Source: Verrucomicrobiota bacterium
GTDB lineage: Bacteria > Verrucomicrobiota > Verrucomicrobiia > Opitutales > Opitutaceae
Reading direction: 5' to 3'
DNA: 10,656 nt
NCBI GenBank assembly: GCA_023447015.1
Contig: JAEXPG010000513.1
Coordinates: forward strand, 1 to 10,656
Position numbers and translations under genes: made by a program. This document shows, one piece after another, positions 1 to 6,867 of the stretch. The notes beneath the pieces were generated by a model, which saw only the letters and a program-made list of their open reading frames with translations, searched no databases and was not told the DNA's origin. Each line of letters begins with the position of its first letter. The first letter of the stretch is position 1.

Positions 1-35
1 CCTCCGCCCTCTGTCCTCCGCCCTCCGCCCTCATG
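1..35 (+). repeat. Heptanucleotide tandem repeat running into a start codon
   Basis: Five consecutive 7-base units fill positions 1-35: CCTCCGC, CCTCTGT, CCTCCGC, CCTCCGC and CCTCATG. The last unit contains the ATG (33-35) of the DUF6132 gene. The array reaches the left edge and may continue beyond it. It forms the visible 5' leader of that gene, is pure pyrimidine apart from single G residues, and has no Shine-Dalgarno sequence. A change in copy number would alter leader length without touching the reading frame. The unit structure is directly visible; any regulatory effect is inference. Confidence 0.75.
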
Positions 36-209
36 AAAGCCCTCCGCCTCCTTGCTCCCGTCCTCATCGGAACCATACTCGGCGCTCTCATGGGGTACTT
101 CGGCCAGTGCACCTCCGGCACCTGCCCGCTCACCTCCACCTGGTGGCGCGGCGCGATCTACGGAGGCGTGCTTGGGGCGTTGTTCGCGCTCTCGGCCGTC
201 CGCTCCTGA
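33..209 (+). CDS. DUF6132 family small membrane protein
   Basis: This 58-residue protein has two predicted membrane helices (about residues 5-22 and 40-56). A short loop between them carries the motif CTSGTCPLTS with Cys26 and Cys31. That loop (C-x-SG-x-CP-x-T) and the two-helix hairpin architecture are what I recognise as DUF6132, a family of unknown function. The ATG at 33 is the only sensible start, since it opens directly into the first hydrophobic helix. Positive residues at the N-terminus (K2, R5), in the segment before helix 2 (R39) and at the C-terminus (R57) do not settle the orientation. The RND adaptor begins 28 bases after the stop, so the two are probably co-transcribed. The two cysteines, next to a set of rhodanese genes, make a thiol or persulfide role conceivable, but nothing here proves it. 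The family call is fairly secure and the function is unknown. Confidence 0.8.
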   Translation: MKALRLLAPVLIGTILGALMGYFGQCTSGTCPLTSTWWRGAIYGGVLGALFALSAVRS

Positions 210-237
210 ACCAGCCGTCCGCTTCTTCTTTCCCTCC

Positions 238-1251
238 ATGAAACACCGCTTCTCCCTCGCCTTCGGTCTGGCCACCGGTCTTCTCGCCGCCGGCTGCCAT
301 CGTGAAACACCACCGCCGGCCTCCGCGCCCGCCGTGGCCGTCCGCGTCGCCGAAGTGCGCGCCACCACCGAGCAGCGTCGCACCGAGCTACCGGGGAACG
401 TGCGCGCGGTCGAGCGGGCCGTGGTGGCGCCGAAGGTCATGGGCACCATCGCCAGCCTGTCCATCTCCCTCGGGCAGTCGGTCAAGAAGGGCGACGTCCT
501 CGCCCGGATCTCCGCCAACGAGATCAACGCCCGGCTCGCCCAGGCCGAGGCCGGCCTCGGGCAGGCGCGCCGCGACCTCGAACGCGAGACCGGCCTGCTC
601 GCCAAGGGCGCCAGCGCGGCGGAGACCGTGCGCAGCATGGAGGACCGCGTGCGCCTGATGGAGGCGACCGTCGCCGAGGCGCGCACGATGCTCACCTACA
701 CGACCATCACCGCGCCGTTCGACGGCGTGATCGCGCGCCGCCTCGTCAACGAGGGCGACCTCGCCTCGCCGGGCGTGCCGCTGCTCGAGATCGAGAACCC
801 CGCCCAGCAACGGGTCGAGGTCGAGGTGCCCGACGGGCTCGCCGCCGTGGCCGTGGGCGCCGAGGCCCCCGTGCGGATCGGCGAACTGGAGCTGCCCGGC
901 CGCGTCGCCGAGGTCTCGCCGGCGCTCGATCCGGTCGCCCGCACTTTCCTCGCCAAGGTCGACCTGCCCGCCGGCGCCGCCGTGCGCTCGGGGCAGTTCG
1001 CCCGCGTCTCCTGGCCGGCCGGCGAAGGCCGGGCGCTCGTCGTGCCCGCGACCGCAGTCACCGCTTTCGGCCAGATGGAACGCGCCTTCGTTGTCGCCGA
1101 CCAGAAGGCCGTGCTGCGTCTGGTCAAGACCGGCGCCCGCCATGGCGAGACGGTCGAGATCCTCGCCGGCCTTGCCGCCGGTGAGCGCGTGGTCGCCGAT
1201 CCCGCCGCCGCCAACCTCCGCGATGGCCAGCCTGTGGAGGTGAAGCCGTGA
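238..1251 (+). CDS. RND efflux periplasmic adaptor (membrane fusion protein), lipoprotein
   Basis: This 337-residue protein would bridge an inner-membrane RND permease and an outer-membrane channel. The start at 238 (MKHRFSLAF) was chosen over an in-frame ATG at 52. From 238 the protein opens with a clean lipoprotein signal peptide ending in the lipobox LAAGC (Cys20), whereas the longer version prepends 62 residues of out-of-frame DUF6132 sequence. After the signal come a beta/lipoyl half (about 45-90, ending GDVLARISANE), an alpha-helical hairpin of roughly 60 residues rich in Glu, Ala and Arg (about 92-152), the second lipoyl half (TITAPFDGVIARR, about 157-170), and beta-barrel and membrane-proximal domains to the C-terminus (LAAGERVVADPAANLRDGQP-type ending). 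The stop overlaps the permease start (GTGA, 1248-1251), indicating translational coupling. The substrate cannot be read from this subunit. Confidence 0.93.
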   Translation: MKHRFSLAFGLATGLLAAGCHRETPPPASAPAVAVRVAEVRATTEQRRTELPGNVRAVERAVVAPKVMGTIASLSISLGQSVKKGDVLARISANEINARLAQAEAGLGQARRDLERETGLLAKGASAAETVRSMEDRVRLMEATVAEARTMLTYTTITAPFDGVIARRLVNEGDLASPGVPLLEIENPAQQRVEVEVPDGLAAVAVGAEAPVRIGELELPGRVAEVSPALDPVARTFLAKVDLPAGAAVRSGQFARVSWPAGEGRALVVPATAVTAFGQMERAFVVADQKAVLRLVKTGARHGETVEILAGLAAGERVVADPAAANLRDGQPVEVKP

Positions 1252-4200
1252 GCGCACCGACCGCCCCTGCCGCCAACGGCGCCGAGAGGTACGGCATCAC
1301 CGGCCGGCTCGCCGCGCTCTTCATCGATTCGCGGCTCACGCCGATCGTGATCGCCGCCTCCATCCTCCTGGGCGCGTTCTCCGTCCTCATGCTCCCGCGC
1401 GAGGAGGAGCCGCAGATCAAGGTGCCGATGGTCGACGTGCTCGTCGCCATGCCCGGCTCCACCGCCGCCGAGGTCGAGAACCGCATGACCCGCCCGATGG
1501 AGAAGCTCCTCTGGGAGATCCCCGGCGTCGAGTACCTCTACTCCACCTCCAGCCCGGGCAGCGCGATGACGATCGTGCGCTTCAAGGTGGGCACCGACCT
1601 CGAGGCCGCGCTCGTGCGCCTCAACCAGAAGCTCCAGGCCAACTTCGACCGCATCCCGCTCGGCGGCAGCACCCCGCTGGTCAAGCCGCGCACCATCGAC
1701 GATGTGCCCGTGCTCGCGCTCACGCTCCACAGCGCCACGCACGATCACCTGACGCTTCGCCGCCTCGCCGCCCAGCTCGACGACGAGATCAAGTCGATCC
1801 CGCAGGTGGCCGAGACCACCCTCATCGGAGGCGTCCGCCGCGCCGTGCGCGTGCAGCTCGACCCCGTGGCCCTCACCGCGCGCGGCCTCTCCGTCTCGCA
1901 GCTCGTCCCCGCGCTCCAACAGGCCAACCGCCACGCCCAGCTCGGCTCGCTGCCGACCGCCGACACCGACGTCCTTCTCGAGACCGGCACCTTCCTGCGC
2001 GACGCCGCCGACGTGGGCGCCGTCGTCGTGGGTGTTTTCCAGAACCGCCCGGTCTACCTGCGCGACGTCGCCGCGATCCGCGACGCCGCCGAGGAGCCGG
2101 CCAACTACGTCCTCTATGGAAGCGGAGCGGTCTCCGTTCCGCACGGAAGCGCCGCCGCTTCCGCCACCCCGAGCACCGACCTCGAGGCCGCCGTCACGCT
2201 CAGCATCGCCAAACGCCCGGGCGCGAACGCCATCGACGTCGTCAACACCATCCTCGCCAAGGTCGACACCCTCAAGGGCCGGCTCCTGCCCGCCGACGTC
2301 CAGGTCGCGGTGACCCGCGACTACGGCCACACCGCCGCCGAGAAGTCCAACGAGCTGCTCCTGCACATGGGCATCGCGGTGTTCGGCGTGGCGCTGCTCA
2401 TCCTCTTCTTCCTCGGCTGGCGCGAGTCGCTCGTCGTGATGCTCGCGATCCCCTCGACCCTCGCGCTCACCCTGCTCGTCTTCTACCTCTACGGCTACAC
2501 CCTCAACCGCATCACGCTCTTCGCGCTGATCTTCTCGATCGGCATCCTCGTCGACGACGCGATCGTGGTCGTCGAGAACATCGTCCGCCACGTCCGCCTG
2601 CCCGGCGCCGACCGGAAGCCGCTCACGCAGGTCGCGCTCGAGGCGGTCGACGAGGTGGGCAACCCCACCGTGCTCGCCACCTGGGCGGTGATCGCCGCGA
2701 TCCTGCCGATGGCGTTCGTCGGCGGCCTCATGGGCCCGTACATGCGCCCGATCCCGATCGGCTCGACGGCGGCGATGGTGTTCTCGCTGCTCATCGCCTT
2801 CAGCGTCACGCCCTGGGCCGCGATCCGCGTGCTCAAGCGTCACCTCCCTGTAGCCGGGGGCGGCGACCCCGGCCAGCCGGCCTCGACGCGGCCGGCTACA
2901 GCTGACCACGACCACGCGCCCAACGACTGGTCGACCCGCCTCTACCACCGCGTGATGGACCCGCTGCTCGACCACGCGCGCTGGCGCTGGGCGTTCCTCG
3001 TGGGCATCGTGGCGCTGCTGCTCGGGGCGGTGAGCCTCGTCGGCCTCGGCGCGGTGAAGGTCAAGATGCTGCCCTTCGACAACAAGTCGGAGTTCCAGAT
3101 CATCCTCAACACCGACGAGGGCACCACGCTCGAACGCACCGCTGCCATCGCGCAGGAGATGGCCGCCGCGCTGCGCGACGAGCCGGAGGTGCGAGACTTC
3201 CAGATCTACGCGGGCACCGCCTCGCCGTTCAACTTCAACGGCCTCGTCCGCCACTACTTCATGCGCCGCGGGCCCAACGTGGCCGACATCCAGGTCAACC
3301 TCGTGGGCAAGGACGAGCGCTCGATCCAGAGCCACGAGATCGCCAAGCGCATCCGCCCGAAGGTCGCCGCCATCGCCGCGAGACACCACGCCGCGGTCGC
3401 CGTGGCCGAGGTGCCGCCCGGCCCGCCGGTGCTCCAGACCATCGTCGCCGAAATCTACGGACCGACCGAGGAGGCGCGTCTCGCGCTGGCCCGCCGCGTG
3501 CGCTCCGTCATGGCGCAGACCGCCGGCGTGGTGGACCTCGACTGGTACGTCGAGGCCGAGCAGCCGCGGGTGCGCTTCATCGTCGACAAGGAGAAGGCCG
3601 CGCTCCACGGCATCGCCGAGACCGACATCGCGCAGGCGCTGCGCATCGCCGCGCCCGGCCTCGCCGCCGACCTGCTCCACCTCCCCAACGAGCGCGAGGA
3701 CATCGCGGTCGTCGTCGAGCTACCGCGCGCCGCCAAGGGCCGGCCGGAGGACCTGCTCACGCTGCGCGTGCGCAGCGAGAGCAACCCCGCCGCGCCGTTG
3801 GTGCCGCTCTCCGAGCTGGTGCGTGTCGAGCGCGGCCCGAGCGAGCGCAGCCTCTACCGCAAGAACCTCGTGCCCGTGACCTACGTGACCGGCGACGTCG
3901 CCGGCGTCGTCGAGAGCCCGGCCTACGCGATGTTCGCGATGAACCGCGAGCTCGCGAAAATCGATGCCCGCGAGTTCGGCGGCGTTTCACCGAAGCTCGA
4001 GATCCTCAACCTCACGATGCCCTTCGACCCACGGCAGCCCGCGATGAAGTGGGACGGCGAGTGGCACATCACCCTCGAGGTCTTCCGCGACCTCGGCCTG
4101 GCCTTCGCCGCCGTGCTCGTGCTGATCTACATGCTCATGGTCGGCTGGTTCAAAAACTACGTGACGCCGTTCGTCGTGATGGCCGCGATCCCGTTCTCGC

Positions 4201-4559
4201 TCATCGGCATCCTGCCGGCGCACTGGGGCATGGGCGCGTTCTTCACCGCCACCTCGATGATCGGCTTCATGGCCGGCGCGGGCATCGTCGTGCGGAACTC
4301 GATCATCCTCGTCGACTTCATCGAGCTGCGCCGCTCGCACGGCCTCTCGCTGCGCGACGCCGTGGTCGAGGCCGGCGCGGTGCGCTTCCGCCCCATGCTG
4401 CTCACCGCCCTCGCGGTGGTGGTGGGCGCCGCGGTGATCCTCGCCGACCCGATCTTCCAGGGCCTCGCGATCAGCTTGATGTTCGGCGAGATCGCCTCGT
4501 TGCTCGTCAGCCGCATGGCCGTGCCGGTGCTCTACTTCATGGCCAACCGGAAATCGTGA
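1248..4559 (+). CDS. RND efflux permease (AcrB/HAE-like inner-membrane pump)
   Basis: This 1103-residue proton-driven pump belongs to the AcrB/MexB-like superfamily. TM1 lies at about residues 31-50, followed by REEEPQIKVPMVDV and the porter-domain motif PGSTAAEVENRMTRPMEK. TM4 carries the proton-relay pair in GILVDDAIVVVEN (Asp436-Asp437). The second half repeats the fold, and the TM10 segment reads GIVVRNSIILVDF, so Arg1016 occupies the place of the AcrB relay lysine. The start is GTG inside the GTGA overlap with the adaptor. The protein is longer than typical AcrB (about 1050), partly because of two low-complexity inserts at about 291-305 and 534-552, each encoded by a palindromic element (see the repeats). 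No outer-membrane channel is seen nearby, so one is presumably supplied from outside the window. The substrate is unknown; the neighbours suggest sulfur or thiol stress, which is inference. Family placement is very secure. Confidence 0.96.
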   Translation: MSAPTAPAANGAERYGITGRLAALFIDSRLTPIVIAASILLGAFSVLMLPREEEPQIKVPMVDVLVAMPGSTAAEVENRMTRPMEKLLWEIPGVEYLYSTSSPGSAMTIVRFKVGTDLEAALVRLNQKLQANFDRIPLGGSTPLVKPRTIDDVPVLALTLHSATHDHLTLRRLAAQLDDEIKSIPQVAETTLIGGVRRAVRVQLDPVALTARGLSVSQLVPALQQANRHAQLGSLPTADTDVLLETGTFLRDAADVGAVVVGVFQNRPVYLRDVAAIRDAAEEPANYVLYGSGAVSVPHGSAAASATPSTDLEAAVTLSIAKRPGANAIDVVNTILAKVDTLKGRLLPADVQVAVTRDYGHTAAEKSNELLLHMGIAVFGVALLILFFLGWRESLVVMLAIPSTLALTLLVFYLYGYTLNRITLFALIFSIGILVDDAIVVVENIVRHVRLPGADRKPLTQVALEAVDEVGNPTVLATWAVIAAILPMAFVGGLMGPYMRPIPIGSTAAMVFSLLIAFSVTPWAAIRVLKRHLPVAGGGDPGQPASTRPATADHDHAPNDWSTRLYHRVMDPLLDHARWRWAFLVGIVALLLGAVSLVGLGAVKVKMLPFDNKSEFQIILNTDEGTTLERTAAIAQEMAAALRDEPEVRDFQIYAGTASPFNFNGLVRHYFMRRGPNVADIQVNLVGKDERSIQSHEIAKRIRPKVAAIAARHHAAVAVAEVPPGPPVLQTIVAEIYGPTEEARLALARRVRSVMAQTAGVVDLDWYVEAEQPRVRFIVDKEKAALHGIAETDIAQALRIAAPGLAADLLHLPNEREDIAVVVELPRAAKGRPEDLLTLRVRSESNPAAPLVPLSELVRVERGPSERSLYRKNLVPVTYVTGDVAGVVESPAYAMFAMNRELAKIDAREFGGVSPKLEILNLTMPFDPRQPAMKWDGEWHITLEVFRDLGLAFAAVLVLIYMLMVGWFKNYVTPFVVMAAIPFSLIGILPAHWGMGAFFTATSMIGFMAGAGIVVRNSIILVDFIELRRSHGLSLRDAVVEAGAVRFRPMLLTALAVVVGAAVILADPIFQGLAISLMFGEIASLLVSRMAVPVLYFMANRKS
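2118..2162 (+). repeat. In-frame palindromic element (REP-like), first of two in the permease gene
   Basis: The 8-base arms GGAAGCGG (2118-2125) and CCGCTTCC (2155-2162) bound a 45-base segment. Two tandem hairpins can form inside: CGGAG/CTCCG (2123-2127 with 2132-2136, 4-base loop) and CGGAAGCG/CGCTTCCG (2144-2151 with 2156-2163, 4-base loop). The segment starts exactly on a codon boundary and encodes 15 small or polar residues (GSGAVSVPHGSAAAS, 291-305). Five of its 15 codons end in A or T (three GGA, one GTT, one GCT), while flanking codons almost always end in G or C. In related pumps the sequence normally runs from the Y-V-x-x-G-x-G region to AVTL-IAK with a shorter spacer. An inserted mobile palindrome is my inference; chance structure in GC-rich DNA is the alternative. 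Confidence 0.5.
2848..2901 (+). repeat. In-frame palindromic element (REP/MITE-like), second of two in the permease gene
   Basis: Perfect 10-base inverted arms, CTGTAGCCGG (2848-2857) and CCGGCTACAG (2892-2901), bound a 54-base segment. Two tandem hairpins lie inside: GCCGGGG/CCCCGGC (2853-2859 with 2867-2873, 7-base loop) and AGCCGGCC/GGCCGGCT (2875-2882 with 2890-2897, 7-base loop). The length is a multiple of three, and the TAG in the left arm is out of frame, so the gene stays open. The encoded linker (VAGGGDPGQPASTRPATA, about residues 535-552) falls in the cytoplasmic loop between TM6 and TM7, a tolerant position. Its codons include CCT, GTA, GCT and ACA, which are unusual for this gene. 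From memory, similar TGTAGCCGG palindromes are dispersed in some Opitutaceae genomes; I could not check this. Confidence 0.7.
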
Positions 4560-4565
4560 CCGACC

Positions 4566-4596
4566 GTCGGGGCGGCCTCGCCGCAACCGCCCCGAC
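4566..4596 (+). terminator. Perfect 10-bp hairpin just after the permease stop
   Basis: GTCGGGGCGG (4566-4575) pairs perfectly with CCGCCCCGAC (4587-4596) around an 11-base loop, starting 6 bases after the permease TGA. No T-run follows, so it is not a canonical intrinsic terminator. It could be an attenuator, an mRNA 3'-stabilising hairpin or a dispersed palindrome. The rest of the 175-base gap to the rhodanese gene (4597-4734) is C/T-rich, and I see no gene or clear promoter in it. Confidence 0.45.
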
Positions 4597-4734
4597 TCCG
4601 GCTGCATCCGCGACCTCCCGCCACGGACGTCTCGGAGCCGCATCCCCGCCCTCGCCACACCCAGCCCGAACCATCCGAGCCGCTCCGCGTTCCACATTCG
4701 CCATCTCCCCGGCCCCCCGGAATTTTCCTCCCTC

Positions 4735-5145
4735 ATGCCCACGATCAACTTCTTCCAACTCGTCTTCATCCTCGTCGCCATCGCGGTGGGTTTCTCGCTT
4801 CTGCGCCCGCTGCTGTTCGGCGGGCGCCGGATCGCCGCGGCGGTTGCGTCGCAGAAGATCCAGTCCGGCGAGGCCGTGCTGGTCGATGTGCGCGAGCCCG
4901 ACGAATGGCGGAGCGGGGTCGCCGCCCCGGCCCAGCTCCTGCCGCTGAGCGACCTGCAGGGAGAGCGCCGGCAATGGGCGCCCTTTCTCGCCGCCAACAA
5001 GGACAAGGAGCTCATCCTCTATTGCGCCTCCGGCATCCGCTCGGGTTCGGCCGCCATGCGGCTGAAGAAGGAGGGCTTCAAGACCGCCAACCTCGGCGGC
5101 TTCGGCCGCTGGCGGAGCGCCGGCCTGCCCACCCGGAAACCGTAA
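4735..5145 (+). CDS. Membrane-anchored single-domain rhodanese
   Basis: This 136-residue protein would carry sulfane sulfur as a cysteine persulfide. One N-terminal membrane helix (about residues 6-23) is followed by Arg24, Arg31 and Arg32. By the positive-inside rule this predicts that the catalytic domain faces the cytoplasm. The rhodanese domain (about 35-133) has the entry motif VLVDVREPDEW (48-58) and an active-site loop CASGIRS with catalytic Cys97 and Arg102, matching the C-x-x-G-x-R-S pattern. The start ATG at 4735 directly precedes the hydrophobic helix; the leader is TCCTCCCTC with no Shine-Dalgarno site. It lies 175 bases after the pump gene and 42 bases before the reductase. It is clearly paralogous to the rhodanese lipoprotein at 6868, sharing stretches such as PFLAANKD and ELILYC. 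The physiological sulfur donor and acceptor are unknown. Confidence 0.92.
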   Translation: MPTINFFQLVFILVAIAVGFSLLRPLLFGGRRIAAAVASQKIQSGEAVLVDVREPDEWRSGVAAPAQLLPLSDLQGERRQWAPFLAANKDKELILYCASGIRSGSAAMRLKKEGFKTANLGGFGRWRSAGLPTRKP

Positions 5146-5187
5146 CCCGCCGCTCCCCCGCCGCCTCGCCGCCATCGCCCCGCCACC

Positions 5188-6861
5188 ATGAGCCCCCAAC
5201 CACTTCGCCTCGTCATCATCGGCGGCGTCGCCGCCGGCGCCTCCACCGCTGCCCGCGCCCGCCGCCTCGCCGAGTCCGCCCACATCACGCTGGTCGAGCG
5301 CGGGCCCGATGTCTCCTTCGCCAACTGCGGCCTTCCGTACCACATCGGTGGCGAGATCGCCGACCGCTCGGCGCTGGCCGTGCAGACGCCGCAGACGCTC
5401 AAGGCCATGCTCAACCTCGACGTGCGCACCGGCACCGAGGCCGTCGCCATCGATCGCGCCGCAAAACGCGTCCAGCTTCGCACCCTCGCCAACGGCGCCG
5501 ACGAATGGCTGCCCTACGACAAGCTCGTGCTCGCGCCCGGCGCCGCGCCGCTGCGCCCACCGCTCCCCGGCAGCGACGATCCCCGCCTCCACACGCTGCG
5601 CTCGCTGCAGGACATGGACCGGCTCAAGGCGGCCGCCGCGACGGCCCGGAACGTGGTCGTGATCGGCGCCGGCTTCATCGGCCTCGAGATGGTCGAGCAG
5701 TTCACGCACCTCAAGAAGGAGGTCGCCCTCGTCGAGATGCTCGACCAGCTCCTCCCCCCGCTCGACAAGCCCATGACGATGCTCCTGGAGGACGAGCTCA
5801 AGCGCCACGGCGTGCAGCTCCACCTCGGCGACGCCATCGCCGGCTTCGCCCCTGCCGGCGACGCCCTTGCCTGCCAGCTCAAGTCCGGTCGCTCCCTCGC
5901 CGCCGATCTCGTCGTGCTGGCCATCGGCGTGCGCCCCGAGACCGCCCTCGCAAAGGCCGCCGGCCTCGAACTCGGCCCGCGCGGTCACATCCGCACCGAC
6001 GCGTTTCTCCGCACCAACGATCCCGACATCTACGCCGCGGGCGACGCCGCCGAGGTGCGTGACTTCGTCACCGGCGAACCCGCCGCCGTGCCGTTGGGCG
6101 GTCCGGCCAACCGCCAGGGCCGCGCCATCGCCGACCACATCTTCCGCCCCACGGAGGCGAAGCCGCTCCCCGGCGCGCTCGGCACCGCGATCGTCCGCGC
6201 GTTCGGCGTCGCCGCCGGCCTCACCGGCTGGAGCGAGAAACGCCTCCGCGCCGCGGGCCGCCCCTACCGCACGGTGACGGTGAACGACCACCACCACGCC
6301 GGCTACTACCCCGGCGCCCAGCCGATCCTCCTGAAACTGCTCTGGGATCCGGCCGACGGCCGCGTCCTCGGTGCGCAGGCCACCGGCCTCGCAGGCGTCG
6401 ACAAGCGCCTCGACGTGCTCGCCACCGCGATCGTCGGCGGCCTCACCATCGACGACCTCGCCGAGCTCGAGCTCGCTTACGCGCCGCCGTTCGGCTCCGC
6501 CAAGGACATCGTCAACCTCGCCGGCTTCGCCGCGTGCAATACCCGTGACGGCCTCGTCGACCCGATCGACGCGCTACCGGCCGATCCCGCCGTGCAGGTT
6601 GTGGACGTCCGGCCGCCGCCATTGGCGCAGAAGCATCCGGTGCCACATCCCGGCGTGGTCAACATCCCCTTCACCATGCTGCGCCAGCGTCTCGGCGAAC
6701 TCGACCGCACGCGCCCGGTCGTGACGGTCTGCGCGCTCGGCAAGACCTCGTATTTCGCCGCCCGGGTGCTCGCCCAGAACGGCTTCGCCGTGCAGTCGCT
6801 CACCGGCGGCCTCCGCGCCAACTTCGATCCGCGCACGCCGGCGAAGCTGCCGACACCCTGA
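5188..6861 (+). CDS. CoA-disulfide reductase-like flavoprotein with C-terminal rhodanese domain
   Basis: This 557-residue FAD/NAD(P)H disulfide or persulfide reductase has the architecture of the CoADR-RHD / NADH-dependent persulfide reductase family. The FAD-binding GGVAAG is at 12-17. The single redox cysteine is Cys47 in SFANCGLPY, typical of CoADR rather than of CxxxxC reductases. The NAD(P)-binding GAGFIG is at 160-165, and the second FAD motif, YAAGDAAE, contains Asp286. Dimer-domain signatures HAGYYPGA (about 370-377) and YAPPFGSAKD (from Tyr431) carry the tyrosines conserved in this family. The rhodanese domain fills about 455-550, with the presumed catalytic Cys515 in CALGKTS; the arginine usual in C-x-x-G-x-R loops is replaced. 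The likely role is reduction of CoA or low-molecular-weight persulfides and polysulfides, releasing sulfide in the cytoplasm. It sits between two rhodanese genes, 6 bases before the second. Confidence 0.93.
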   Translation: MSPQPLRLVIIGGVAAGASTAARARRLAESAHITLVERGPDVSFANCGLPYHIGGEIADRSALAVQTPQTLKAMLNLDVRTGTEAVAIDRAAKRVQLRTLANGADEWLPYDKLVLAPGAAPLRPPLPGSDDPRLHTLRSLQDMDRLKAAAATARNVVVIGAGFIGLEMVEQFTHLKKEVALVEMLDQLLPPLDKPMTMLLEDELKRHGVQLHLGDAIAGFAPAGDALACQLKSGRSLAADLVVLAIGVRPETALAKAAGLELGPRGHIRTDAFLRTNDPDIYAAGDAAEVRDFVTGEPAAVPLGGPANRQGRAIADHIFRPTEAKPLPGALGTAIVRAFGVAAGLTGWSEKRLRAAGRPYRTVTVNDHHHAGYYPGAQPILLKLLWDPADGRVLGAQATGLAGVDKRLDVLATAIVGGLTIDDLAELELAYAPPFGSAKDIVNLAGFAACNTRDGLVDPIDALPADPAVQVVDVRPPPLAQKHPVPHPGVVNIPFTMLRQRLGELDRTRPVVTVCALGKTSYFAARVLAQNGFAVQSLTGGLRANFDPRTPAKLPTP

Positions 6862-6867
6862 GCCGCC

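Noticed and set aside
52..237. N-terminal extension of the RND adaptor from an ATG at 52
   Set aside because: These 62 residues are DUF6132 coding DNA read in another frame, and the ATG at 238 begins a textbook lipoprotein signal.
696..3680. A 994-codon open frame on the minus strand opposite the adaptor and permease
   Set aside because: It is very rich in Arg, Gly, Asp, Glu and His, has no recognisable domain, and mirrors strongly conserved RND sequence on the other strand. Long antisense frames are expected when third positions are almost always G or C.
4537..6297. A 586-codon open frame on the minus strand opposite the rhodanese and reductase genes
   Set aside because: Its composition is the same low-information Gly/Ala/Arg/Glu type, and it overlaps two well-supported plus-strand enzymes.
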